Positions 15,801 to 23,579 of a stretch of DNA of 64,000 bases are shown here, piece by piece. Each line of letters opens with the position of its first letter. The first letter of the stretch is position 1. A program made the position numbers and the translations under genes. Where the stretch lies: NCBI RefSeq assembly GCF_003289645.1, contig NZ_QLYX01000003.1, forward strand, positions 372,001 through 436,000, read 5' to 3'. The notes below the pieces were generated by a model. The model saw only the letters and a list, made by a program, of their open reading frames with translations, ran no database searches and had not been told where the DNA came from. The stretch is from Actinomadura craniellae (GTDB lineage: Bacteria > Actinomycetota > Actinomycetes > Streptosporangiales > Streptosporangiaceae).

Positions 15801-17111
15801 TCAGCGGGTTTTGGCGAAGACCGCGGTCGTCCCGGCCGAGATGACGACCGTGAGCACGATCAGCACCAAGATCTTCTGTAGTGGGCCACGCCGCTTCGCT
15901 CCGATCCGGGCGGGCGGGACGCGTTGCTCCCGCTGGCTGGGCACCGCCCGGGGGCGGGGCGCGGGCGCGGGCAGGGGCCGGGGCACCACCGGTGCGGCCG
16001 CCACCGGCCGGGGCGCGGCGGGCGCCGGGGCCGGGCGGGCGGGGACCACCGGCACGACCGGCGGGGCGGGCTGCTCCGGCGCGGGCGGGGGTGGCACCGG
16101 CAGGGCGGGGGACGGCGGAGAAGGCACGGGTACCGGCGGCTTCGGCGGCGGTGCCGCCGGGCTGCACTGGGCCGGGATGTGCACCGCGGGCGGCAGGATC
16201 GCCACCGAGATCGGCGGTACTGGCAGTACCGGCACGTCCACGCAGATCACGGGCGCCGTGACGGTCACGCACGGCACCAGGGAGACCGGTACCGCGACCA
16301 GCACCGGCGTCCCGCCGGGCACCGCGGGCCGGGGCACCGGCCGCCGGACGACGCAGGGTGCGAGCGAGAGCCCGGACGGCGACACCGTCACGTACGCGAG
16401 CGTCGCCGGCGGCGTTCCGCCACAGGACAGCAGGCCCGGCACGGAACAGTGCGCCGCCACCGAAGCCCCCGGCAGGGAGATCGTCCCGGAGACCGGTGTC
16501 GTGGGGCCGGCCGAGACGTCGATCGCCAGGTCGCCCGAGAGTGAGACGGACAGCGGGGCACACCCCACCTGCCCGGGGGCCGCGCAGAGATCCGACGAGG
16601 TTCCCCCAGGCGGCAGGAGCGCCGCGGAACCCGGCGGCACCGGCGGGACCGCACCGGACGGCGGTACGGACCCGATCGGCGGGTCGGCACAGACCACGGG
16701 AGTGAGGGGAGTGCAGAGCAGGGGCTTCGCGCTCGTTCGGGGCCGCGCAGGCGTGCTCCCGGCGGGCCGCGCGGAACCCCCGGTACGGCGCGAGGTGGCC
16801 GCCGGTGCGGGGGGTGGGATGGAGGCGGGCGGCGGATAACCACGGACCTCGCCCGGCGGCACCGGCGCGACCGGCGGTGCCGGGGGCCGTGGCGCGAGCG
16901 GCGGTGCCGGAGGCCGTGGCGCGGGCTGAGGCGGGCGGGGGCCCGGCGGCGGGCAGCCGAGAACCGGGACCGGCAGGAGCGCACAGTGCGCGGGTGCCGG
17001 TGGGGACAGGGCGACGGCGGGTGCCGCGGTGCCGAGCAGCACCACCGCGGTGGCGGCTGCCCCGGCCGCGAGCCGTATGGTCCGGCGGGCGCCGGTGAAC
17101 GAGTAGCGCAT
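15801..17111 (-). CDS. Pro-rich cell-surface protein with repeated Cys pairs
   Basis: A 436-residue secreted protein I do not recognise. Features in order: signal peptide (residues 1 to about 35, ending PAVA), Pro/Ala-rich segment, a central part of about 220 residues carrying five pairs of cysteines spaced C-x7 to C-x9-C (for example CALLPVPVLGC, CTPLTPVVC, CSVPGLLSC), a second Pro/Ala/Val-rich segment, and a C-terminal hydrophobic helix (ILVLIVLTVVISAGTTAVF) with a short basic tail AKTR. No LPxTG motif is present, so it would be membrane-anchored and reach through the wall. ATG 17111 has GGAGGG upstream. A wall or spore-surface structural role is inference. Confidence 0.7.
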   Translation of the reverse strand: MRYSFTGARRTIRLAAGAAATAVVLLGTAAPAVALSPPAPAHCALLPVPVLGCPPPGPRPPQPAPRPPAPPLAPRPPAPPVAPVPPGEVRGYPPPASIPPPAPAATSRRTGGSARPAGSTPARPRTSAKPLLCTPLTPVVCADPPIGSVPPSGAVPPVPPGSAALLPPGGTSSDLCAAPGQVGCAPLSVSLSGDLAIDVSAGPTTPVSGTISLPGASVAAHCSVPGLLSCGGTPPATLAYVTVSPSGLSLAPCVVRRPVPRPAVPGGTPVLVAVPVSLVPCVTVTAPVICVDVPVLPVPPISVAILPPAVHIPAQCSPAAPPPKPPVPVPSPPSPALPVPPPPAPEQPAPPVVPVVPARPAPAPAAPRPVAAAPVVPRPLPAPAPRPRAVPSQREQRVPPARIGAKRRGPLQKILVLIVLTVVISAGTTAVFAKTR

Positions 17112-17359
17112 CGTGACCCTCCGAGCTCCCTCAGTGGTCATCGTTGCACCCGGGGTCGTGTCCTGTACGCCGAAATGACGACTCTCACCGGTAGGTCACT
17201 CTCGCGGCACCGTGCCCCGCCGCACCTCCGGAGCGCGATGCGTCTGCCGGCGGGATACGGCCGGGAGTGCGGGGGTGGGGGGCAGGTCCCGTTGAAGACC
17301 CCAGGTCGGTCGGCCGCCGGGGTGGACCCGGCGGGAGGTGCTCACCTATGTCATCTTTG

Positions 17360-18874
17360 TCAGTCGTCGAAGGTCGCCAGGGCGCGGACGGTGTCGATGG
17401 TGTCGGCCTCGGCGGCGGTCTTGTCGTCGCGGTAGCGCAGGACCCGGGCGAAGCGCAGGGCCAGGCCGCCGGGGTAGCGGGGGCTGCGCTGCACCCCGTC
17501 GAAGGCGATCTCGACGACCTGTTCGGGGCGCAGGTGCACCGTGTAGGAGTCGTCGTGCACGGCCAGTTCGCGGAACCGCTCGGTCTGCCAGGCCAGCAGC
17601 TCGTCGGTGAGCCCCTTGAACGTCTTGCCGAGCATGACGAAGCCGCCGGTGGCGGGGTCGCGGGCGCCCAGGTGCAGGTTGGACAGGTAGCCGCGGCGGC
17701 GGCCGTTGCCCCGCTCGACGGCGAGCACGACCAGGTCGAGCGTGTGCCGGGGCTTGACCTTGATCCACCCGGCGCCGCGACGGCCCGCCGTGTACGGGGT
17801 GTCGAGCGACTTGACCACCACCCCCTCGTGTCCGAGCCGCACCGCCTCGGCGAAGAAGTCGGCCGCTGCGGCCGGCGAGCCGGTGACCGTGCGCGGGATC
17901 AGCAGGGGTTCCGGCGCGATCGCGGCCAGCGCCGCCCAGCGTTCGGCGCCGGGCCGGTCGAGCAGGTCGGTGCCGTCCAGGTGCAGGGCGTCGAACAGGA
18001 ACACCGACAGTTCGGCGGTACCGCCCGCCCGGGTGGCGGTGCGGGCGGCGGTTTCCTGGAACGGGCGGGGACGCCCGTCGGGGCGCAGCGCGATCAGCTC
18101 GCCGTCGAGCACGGCGGACCGGGCCGGCAGCGCGCGCAGCGCCGCGACCACCTCGGGCAGCCGGTCGGTGATGTCGTCGAGCGTGCGGGTGAACACGCGG
18201 ACCCGGTCGCCGGCGATGTGGATCTGCGCTCGGACGCCGTCGAGCTTCCACTCCACCGCGGCGGGCGACACGCGCTCCAGCGCCGCGTCGATCGAGGGCG
18301 CGCTCGCCGCGAGCATCGGCTTGACCGGGCGGCCGACCTCCAGCCCGAAGCCGCGTAGCGCCGCCACGCCTCCGTCGAGCGCCGCGGTGGCCACTGGCCC
18401 GAGCGCCCCGCGCAGCATCACCGCCCGGCGCACCTCGGCGGCCGGCACCTTGGCCGCGGCGGCCACCGCGTCGGCCATCACTCCGTGCAGCGCCCCCTGC
18501 CGCAGTTCGCCGGACAGCAACCGGACCAGGAAGTCCTGCTCGGCCGCGGTGGCCCGGGCCAGCAGGGCGCCGACCGCCTCGCGCCGGGCGGCCACCGACC
18601 CCCGCCCGGACAGCGCGCCGATCCGGCCGAACCCGGCGTCGACCTCGGCCACCGTGAGGGAGGCGGTGGCGGCGGGCGGGGGCAGGTCGCGCAGGCTCGC
18701 CCAGCCGACCCCGATCTGGCGTTGGGGAAGCTCGCCGGACAGGTACGCCACGACGGTCGCCACGGTGTCGGGCCCGGCCGCGCGCAGGCACCCGGCGAGC
18801 AGGTCGATCTTGGCCCGCCGGGCGGACGCGTCGGCCACGGCCCGCGAGGTCAGCGCGATCTCCTCCAGCAGCAT
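17360..18874 (-). CDS. ligB: ATP-dependent DNA ligase (LigB-type)
   Basis: Seals nicks in DNA using ATP, in addition to the NAD-dependent LigA present in all bacteria. The 504-residue protein has an N-terminal DNA-binding domain (to about 180), the adenylation domain with the AMP-accepting K210 in [10 protein letters not shown], motif III-like [12 protein letters not shown], motif [14 protein letters not shown], motif V WIKVKP, and a C-terminal OB domain. Domain order and length match actinobacterial LigB (Rv3062-type). ATG 18874 has GAGGGA upstream. No Ku or polymerase domain is fused or adjacent, so it is not LigD. Confidence 0.92.
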   Translation of the reverse strand: MLLEEIALTSRAVADASARRAKIDLLAGCLRAAGPDTVATVVAYLSGELPQRQIGVGWASLRDLPPPAATASLTVAEVDAGFGRIGALSGRGSVAARREAVGALLARATAAEQDFLVRLLSGELRQGALHGVMADAVAAAAKVPAAEVRRAVMLRGALGPVATAALDGGVAALRGFGLEVGRPVKPMLAASAPSIDAALERVSPAAVEWKLDGVRAQIHIAGDRVRVFTRTLDDITDRLPEVVAALRALPARSAVLDGELIALRPDGRPRPFQETAARTATRAGGTAELSVFLFDALHLDGTDLLDRPGAERWAALAAIAPEPLLIPRTVTGSPAAAADFFAEAVRLGHEGVVVKSLDTPYTAGRRGAGWIKVKPRHTLDLVVLAVERGNGRRRGYLSNLHLGARDPATGGFVMLGKTFKGLTDELLAWQTERFRELAVHDDSYTVHLRPEQVVEIAFDGVQRSPRYPGGLALRFARVLRYRDDKTAAEADTIDTVRALATFDD

Positions 18875-19009
18875 TCCCTCATTGTCGCCCCGGGGTCCGA
18901 CACACCCACCCGATCTTCGTGTGGGTCGCGTCCGCGGAGGCGTGGCGCGGGGGCGGGCGGATTGCCTACCGTCGGGGGGACGGCTGAACCGGGAGCGAGG
19001 GGAGCGGGA

Positions 19010-19753
19010 GTGCGGCGTTCGGCAGAGCCCTTCCAGCGGGTCTACTCGCCGCCTGAGCCACCGGGCAAGGTGCGCCGGTCGGCGATCAGGGTGCTCAAGG
19101 CGTTGCTGGTCGTCGCCGCGGTGGCGGGGACGGTCGCCGCGGCGGTGATCTTCCTGTCCGGCGATCGCGACCCGGAGCGCGTGGCCCGGCCGGCGTCCCC
19201 GACCGCGGAACGGCCGTCCGGCAGCCCGACCGCCGCCCCGTCGGTGGTGTCCCGAGCGTTCACCCGCCTGCCGCCCGCCTGCTCCGCGCCTGCGGCGGAG
19301 ACCGTGCGCCGGCTGGTGCCCGGCGCGATGCTGCAGCGCAGCGCGAACAACACGCTGACGACCTGTACGTACTCGGCGAGCGGGCCGGAGTTCCGGTGGT
19401 TGCGGGTGGAGGTCCGGTTGCACGCCCCGGCGGACAGCGAGACGCCCACCCGGGATGCGCGCGACTTCTTCGCCGCCCAGTTCGCCCAGGCCCGGCAGGG
19501 GGCGGACCCCATCGCCCGCACGGTGAGCCTGCGCGCGGAGCCGGGGCTGGGGGACGAGGCGTACCGCTGGTTCAAGGTCGACAAGGGGCAGCCGACGGCC
19601 GTCGGGGTCGTGGCGACGCGATTGCGTAACGCAATTATAACGGTCAGTTACAGCGAGGAGGCAGCGGGTAAGGGCACCCCCGACGCGCGTGAGGAAAGAT
19701 GTTTGACTGAGGCGACGCGGGTCACCCGAGAAGTGCTTGCAGGCTTCCCTTAA
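19010..19753 (+). CDS. Hypothetical membrane-anchored extracytoplasmic protein
   Basis: A 247-residue protein of unknown function. A basic N-terminus is followed by one membrane helix (about residues 28-50, [19 protein letters not shown]), a Pro/Ser-rich linker and an outside domain of about 165 residues with three cysteines ([26 protein letters not shown]). The YSASG..F.WL..EVRL and LGDEAYRW patterns recall DUF3558-like sensor lipoproteins of actinomycetes, but the lipobox is absent. GTG 19010 follows a GGAG-rich stretch. The 3' end is relatively AT-rich. Alone on the plus strand. Confidence 0.6.
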   Translation: MRRSAEPFQRVYSPPEPPGKVRRSAIRVLKALLVVAAVAGTVAAAVIFLSGDRDPERVARPASPTAERPSGSPTAAPSVVSRAFTRLPPACSAPAAETVRRLVPGAMLQRSANNTLTTCTYSASGPEFRWLRVEVRLHAPADSETPTRDARDFFAAQFAQARQGADPIARTVSLRAEPGLGDEAYRWFKVDKGQPTAVGVVATRLRNAIITVSYSEEAAGKGTPDAREERCLTEATRVTREVLAGFP

Positions 19754-19942
19754 ACCATTCTTGACCAAAGTCGGCCGATCGCATGATTTGTCAGGCCGGG
19801 AGTCGTAGGGTGAGATTTCCCAATAAGGGGTGGGAGCCGAGCCGGTGCGGGGTTGTGCATCGGAGCGGCGGTGGGGATGAGTGGTGTGGGAGCGACGGCG
19901 AAGGGGCCGTCCTTCGTGCGCCCCGAGGAGGAGGCGAAAGAC

Positions 19943-19978
19943 GTGAGCGCACAACCCGGTGGAGTGTCCTGGGTCTAG
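19943..19978 (+). CDS. Possible 11-residue leader peptide
   Basis: GTG 19943 opens [11 protein letters not shown] and stops at TAG 19978. A GGAGGAGG run ends about 9 nt upstream, the best ribosome site in the region. It could be a leader peptide, a fragment of a decayed gene, or chance. No attenuator-type codon run is present. Confidence 0.25.
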   Translation: MSAQPGGVSWV

Positions 19979-20224
19979 CCAGGGCCAGGTGAACGACGAG
20001 GTTCGGTGGACCGTCGGGCGTGGGGGCGCTCGGCGGTCTTCCTGTATCCGGGGGAAGGTGAAAACGCCTCGCTTCCGTTGTCTCCCCTGGTGGTCGGCCA
20101 TTAGGGAAAGGCCTCACTCTCGCAGCCAGAGTACTGGTTGGAATTTCAGTGATAATCCGGCTACCAATGGTCATGACTCGCGAAGAACCTCCTGATGTGC
20201 CCGATTGGATGGCGATCAAACACG

Positions 20225-20260
20225 CCCCCTCCTGCCGGTGCACGCCCGGCGGCAGGGGGG
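20225..20260 (+). terminator. Strong GC hairpin upstream of phosphopantetheinyl transferase gene
   Basis: CCCCC-TC-CTGCCG (20225-20237) pairs with CGGCAG-GGGGG (20250-20260) with a 2-nt bulge. It ends the unexplained intergenic region and lies 75 nt before the next gene, so it could terminate a small RNA transcribed on the plus strand. Confidence 0.45.
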
Positions 20261-20335
20261 TGTCTGAATGGTGACCGAGTAGTGACTGATCGGTGATAAG
20301 TGATGGAATGATCGGGAGGTGGCGGCAGAGGAGGC

Positions 20336-21007
20336 ATGGTGGAACCGGTGACCGTCTGGTGGGCGAGCGTGCGCGAGGCCGGCCCCGCGCACCTGGCGTT
20401 GCTCGACGAGGTGGAGCGGGCCCGGCGCGAGCGGTACCTGCGTGACGTCGACCGCGACCGGTTCACCCTCGGCGCGGCCGTCACCCGGCTGGCCGCCGGC
20501 CGGGAGCGGGGCCTGCCGCCGGACCGAGTCCCGCTGACCCGGACCTGTCCCGACTGCGGTGCCCCGCACGGGCGGCCCGTGATCGCCGGCGGGCCGCACA
20601 TCTCCGTCTCGCACTCCGGCGACCGGGTCGCGGTGGCCGTCTCGGCGCACGGGCCGGTGGGGGTGGACGTCGAAGCCGCCGGCCGGTCGCTCGCCGAGGT
20701 GGCCGCCCAGCTGCTCGGCCCGGACGAACGCGTTCGGGACGCCGCGGACCTGCTGACGTACTGGACCCGCAAGGAGGCGGTGCTCAAGGTCACCGGCGAC
20801 GGCCTGCGGGTGCCGCTGACCGACGTGCGGGTGAGCGGTCCGGGCGAGCCGCCCCGCCTGCTGGACTGGGCCGGCCGGCCCGGGCTGGCCGGCCGGATCA
20901 CGCTGTGCGCGCTCGACCCCGGCCCCGGCCACGCGGCCTGCCTGGCCCTGCTCGACCAGCCGGCCGCCGAGGTGGTCGAGCGGCCGGCGGCGGAACTGCT
21001 GCGCTGA
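20336..21007 (+). CDS. 4'-phosphopantetheinyl transferase (Sfp-type)
   Basis: Attaches the phosphopantetheine arm of CoA to carrier proteins of fatty-acid, polyketide or peptide synthases. The 223-residue length fits the Sfp group. Mg-binding motif GVDVE (D111, E113) and the WTRKEAVLK motif (about 143-151) are both present, as is the SVSHSGD substrate loop. The start is ambiguous: ATG 20336 is only 1 nt from GAGGAGG, while GTG 20339 or GTG 20348 are better spaced. No synthase genes are near, so it is probably a housekeeping or general activator. Confidence 0.9.
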   Translation: MVEPVTVWWASVREAGPAHLALLDEVERARRERYLRDVDRDRFTLGAAVTRLAAGRERGLPPDRVPLTRTCPDCGAPHGRPVIAGGPHISVSHSGDRVAVAVSAHGPVGVDVEAAGRSLAEVAAQLLGPDERVRDAADLLTYWTRKEAVLKVTGDGLRVPLTDVRVSGPGEPPRLLDWAGRPGLAGRITLCALDPGPGHAACLALLDQPAAEVVERPAAELLR

Positions 21008-21019
21008 GCGCCGGGCCGG

Positions 21020-22129
21020 TCAGGCCCCGGCGACCTCGGTGGCGATCACCGCGTCGACCTCGGCCTTGCGCTCGGCCTCCTCGGCGGCGAACCGCTCGGC
21101 GTCCAGCTTGTCGGCGATGTCCTCGTCCTGCTTCATCAGGGCTTCGAGGTCGGCCTTGGACATCTCCAGCACGCCCATGTCGTCGTAGGCGGCCTGGACG
21201 CGCTCGCTCCACAGCCCGATGTCCCGCACGCACGGCACGATCCGGCTGAACAGCAGGCTCTGGAACATCCGGACGTAGGGGGAGTTGTCGATGAGCTTCT
21301 CGGCCTCGTTCACGTCGATGCCGAAGTTGGTCCAGACCTCCCGGCCGCGGATCCGGTCGCGCATCAGATGGCAGCCCTCGATGACGAACTCCTCGCGCTC
21401 GCGGAGCTCGGCGGCCGAGAGCTGCTTGTAGTAGTCGCGCAGCGCCAGCCGGCCGAAGGCCACGTGCCGGGCCTCGTCCTGCATCACGTAGGTCAGGATC
21501 TGCTTGGGCAGCGGCTTGGTGGTGACGTCGCGGATGACGCCGAACGCGGCCAGCGCCAGGCCCTCGATGAGCACCTGCATGCCCAGGTAGGGCATGTCCC
21601 ACCGGGAGTCCCGCAGCGTGTCGTTCAGCAGGTCCTGCAACTTGGTGTTGATCGGGTAGAGCATCCCGATCTTCTCGTGCAGGAACCGGGAGAAGATCTC
21701 GACGTGCCGGGCCTCGTCCATGGTCTGGGTGGCCGAGTAGAACTTGGCGTCGACGTCCGGCACCGACTCCACGATCCGGGCGGCGGTCACCATCGCGCCC
21801 TGCTCGCCGTGCACGAATTGGGAGAACTGCCAGGACGCCTGGTGCCGGCGCAGCTCACCGCGCTGCTCGGGGGTGAGCATGTCCCAGTACTTGGTGCCGT
21901 AGATGGCCAGCGACTGGTCGGGGACGCCCATCACGTCGTGCGGGTCGACCTCCAGGTCCCAGTCGATGCGCTTGGTGCCGTCCCACTGCCGGTCTTTGCC
22001 CTTCTGGTAGAGGGCCAGCAGCTTCTCCCGGTTCTCGTCGTACTCCCAGTTGAAGCGGGTGGCCCCGGCCATCGGGACGTCCCAGGTGTCCCGCCCGGCG
22101 GGAAAGGTGTAGAGCTCGTGGGTCGACAT
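21020..22129 (-). CDS. Ferritin-like diiron oxygenase
   Basis: A 369-residue helical protein with a full diiron ligand set: E109, E139-x-x-H142 (DEARHVEIF), E189 and E219-x-x-H222 (DEARHVAFG). This is the R2/ferritin-like arrangement used by fatty-acid hydroxylases, N-oxygenases and R2-like oxidases. The substrate is unknown. The C-terminus is a charged helix rich in Glu/Ala. ATG 22129 has a near-perfect anti-16S site GGAGGTGATCC directly upstream, pointing to high expression. It diverges from a TetR gene, and two palindromic operators lie between them, so it is very likely the TetR target. Confidence 0.8.
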   Translation of the reverse strand: MSTHELYTFPAGRDTWDVPMAGATRFNWEYDENREKLLALYQKGKDRQWDGTKRIDWDLEVDPHDVMGVPDQSLAIYGTKYWDMLTPEQRGELRRHQASWQFSQFVHGEQGAMVTAARIVESVPDVDAKFYSATQTMDEARHVEIFSRFLHEKIGMLYPINTKLQDLLNDTLRDSRWDMPYLGMQVLIEGLALAAFGVIRDVTTKPLPKQILTYVMQDEARHVAFGRLALRDYYKQLSAAELREREEFVIEGCHLMRDRIRGREVWTNFGIDVNEAEKLIDNSPYVRMFQSLLFSRIVPCVRDIGLWSERVQAAYDDMGVLEMSKADLEALMKQDEDIADKLDAERFAAEEAERKAEVDAVIATEVAGA

Positions 22130-22155
22130 GGATCACCTCCGTGAGGGTTGACCGT

Positions 22156-22170
22156 ACGTACGCCGTACGT
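22156..22170. promoter_or_regulatory. Palindromic operator 1 (ACGTAC-N3-GTACGT)
   Basis: A 15-bp palindrome ACGTAC-GCC-GTACGT in the 106-nt gap between the divergent diiron oxygenase and TetR genes. The same sequence recurs 2 bp further on. TetR repressors commonly bind such sites. Confidence 0.7.
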
Positions 22171-22172
22171 CA

Positions 22173-22187
22173 ACGTACGATGTACGT
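22173..22187. promoter_or_regulatory. Palindromic operator 2 (ACGTAC-N3-GTACGT)
   Basis: Second 15-bp palindrome ACGTAC-GAT-GTACGT, centre 17 bp from the first. The pair could hold two TetR dimers side by side. Confidence 0.7.
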
Positions 22188-22235
22188 AACGTGGCACGGG
22201 GTAGTACGGGTGTCAATGGCGAGAGGAGCCGACCG

Positions 22236-22874
22236 ATGCCGACCGATCTGCCCCGCCCGGCCCTCACCCGCGCCCGCATCGTGCAGGCGGCGGTGGAACT
22301 GATCGAGCGGGAGGGCACCGCCGCCCTGTCGATGCGCCGGGTGGCGGCCTCGCTCGACGTCGCGGTGATGTCGCTGTACAACCACGTGCCGAGCAAGGCG
22401 GCGCTGCTGGAGGGCGTGGCCGAGTACGTGGTGGCCGGCATGGACCTGGCCGACGACCCGGCCGAGGACTGGCGGGAGCGGGCCCGGGCGCTGGCCCGCG
22501 CGTTCCGCAAGGTGGCCCGCGACTACCCGCGCTGCATGAACGTCGTCCTCACGCACGAGATCGACTCCCCGATCGGGCTGCGCCCCGCCGAGCGGGCCCT
22601 GGGGCTGGCCGCCGCGGCCGGCTTCGGCGGCGACACCGCGGTGCGCATCATGCGGGCCCTGCTGGCGTACGCCCTCGGCGCCCAGATGCGCGAGATCGGC
22701 GCGGCCAAGATGCTCGACGGGCTGCCCGAGCGGACGTTCGAGTCGGTCGACCCGGCCGAGTTCCCGCATGTGCTGGCGTTCGCCCCCGCGCTGGTCCGGC
22801 ACGACCCCGAGGCCGACTTCGAGTTCGGCCTCGACCTGCTGCTGGCCGCGGTGGACGGGCTGCCGCGGAGCTAG
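22236..22874 (+). CDS. TetR-family repressor, divergent to diiron oxygenase
   Basis: A 212-residue TetR/AcrR-type regulator. The helix-turn-helix lies at about residues 27-47 (ALSMRRVAASLDVAVMSLYNHV). The C-terminal ligand domain resembles those with the DYPRCMNVVL helix; ligand unknown. ATG 22236 is preceded by GAGAGGAG; a longer frame from 22191 lacks a ribosome site and would run into the operators. It should control itself and the diiron oxygenase through the two ACGTAC-N3-GTACGT sites. Its stop codon overlaps the stop of the convergent TetR gene by 4 nt (CTAG). Confidence 0.85.
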   Translation: MPTDLPRPALTRARIVQAAVELIEREGTAALSMRRVAASLDVAVMSLYNHVPSKAALLEGVAEYVVAGMDLADDPAEDWRERARALARAFRKVARDYPRCMNVVLTHEIDSPIGLRPAERALGLAAAAGFGGDTAVRIMRALLAYALGAQMREIGAAKMLDGLPERTFESVDPAEFPHVLAFAPALVRHDPEADFEFGLDLLLAAVDGLPRS

Positions 22875-23488
22875 CCGTGCCCGGGGACGTGCACCTTGAG
22901 GCCGTGCCAGCTGAAGTCGCTCATGTACCGGGCGGCCTCTTCGGCGGTGACCTCGGGGTGGTGCGTGCGCCAGATCGCCAGCCGCTCGCAGGCGCCGATG
23001 ATGATCTCGGCGTAGGCCTCGACCGCGTGCGCCGGGACATCAGGGGCGAAGGCGGCCAGGACGGGCGCGATCAGCCCGCTCTGCTGCCGCCGGGCGGCCT
23101 CGATGGCCTCGGAGGTGGCGGACGGCAGCGCCATCGGCTCCTGGATCAGCATCGCGAACGAGCGGCTGCGGGTGTCCATGAACGCGAAGTACGCGGACAT
23201 CCCGCGGCGCAGGATCTCCTCCGGCTCGGTGACCCCGGACATGGCGGCGGCGGTGGCGTCGTACAGTTCGGTGCGGACCCGGGCGACGCAGGCCAGCAGC
23301 AGCCCGTCCTTGGAGCCGAAGTACTCGTACAGCATCGGCTTGGAGACCCCGCACCGCTCGGCGATCTCGTCCATCGAGGCGGCCCGGTAGCCCCGCTCGG
23401 CGAAGACCTGCTCGGCGACGTCGAGCATCTGGCGCTCGCGCTCGGGGCGGGACATGCGCCGCCGTCGGGTGGGGGTGGCGCTGCTCAC
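22871..23488 (-). CDS. TetR-family regulator, divergent to monooxygenase
   Basis: A 205-residue TetR regulator. The DNA-binding domain is at about residues 14-60 with the recognition helix in AERCGVSKPMLYEYFGSK. The C-terminal half is the TetR_C type with SFAMLIQEPMAL. GTG 23488 is used; an ATG at 23455 would remove 11 basic residues and has no ribosome site. It diverges from the flavin monooxygenase, and the palindromes at 23523-23553 are its probable operator. It ends on the shared CTAG with the TetR gene at 22236. Confidence 0.83.
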   Translation of the reverse strand: MSSATPTRRRRMSRPERERQMLDVAEQVFAERGYRAASMDEIAERCGVSKPMLYEYFGSKDGLLLACVARVRTELYDATAAAMSGVTEPEEILRRGMSAYFAFMDTRSRSFAMLIQEPMALPSATSEAIEAARRQQSGLIAPVLAAFAPDVPAHAVEAYAEIIIGACERLAIWRTHHPEVTAEEAARYMSDFSWHGLKVHVPGHG

Positions 23489-23522
23489 GAGGAAACCCTA
23501 TCCACTCGATCTCCCTGGACCG

Positions 23523-23553
23523 ACCTACTGATGGTAACTTACTCGGAGTAGGT
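23523..23553. promoter_or_regulatory. Nested palindromes, likely TetR operator for the monooxygenase
   Basis: The 11-bp palindrome TACTCGGAGTA (23540-23550) sits inside a wider inverted repeat ACCTACT (23523-23529) / AGTAGGT (23547-23553). The site is in the 91-nt divergent gap between a TetR gene and the monooxygenase gene. Confidence 0.55.
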
Positions 23554-23579
23554 AACAGTCGGAGGCTAAGGATCTCTCC

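Larger units (their letters stand above)
19754..20335. other. 582-nt intergenic region, unexplained; possible RNA or leader
   Basis: The stretch is less GC-rich than its surroundings. It contains TTGACC at 19770-19775, a GGAGGAGG ribosome-site-like run near 19927-19934 followed by a 12-codon frame from GTG 19943 to TAG 19978, and a strong hairpin at 20225-20260. A frame from ATG 19783 and another ending at 20195 exist but have poor codon bias and no ribosome site. I do not recognise tmRNA, RNase P RNA, SRP RNA or a known riboswitch core in it. Confidence 0.5.

Noticed and set aside
19783-19992. A 69-residue plus-strand frame in the 582-nt gap
   Set aside because: No ribosome site, poor codon bias, and no similarity to a known protein.
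17360-20101. A 913-residue minus-strand frame that includes the DNA ligase
   Set aside because: Only the last 504 residues match a family; the rest is low-complexity readthrough of an intergenic region and the gene at 19010.
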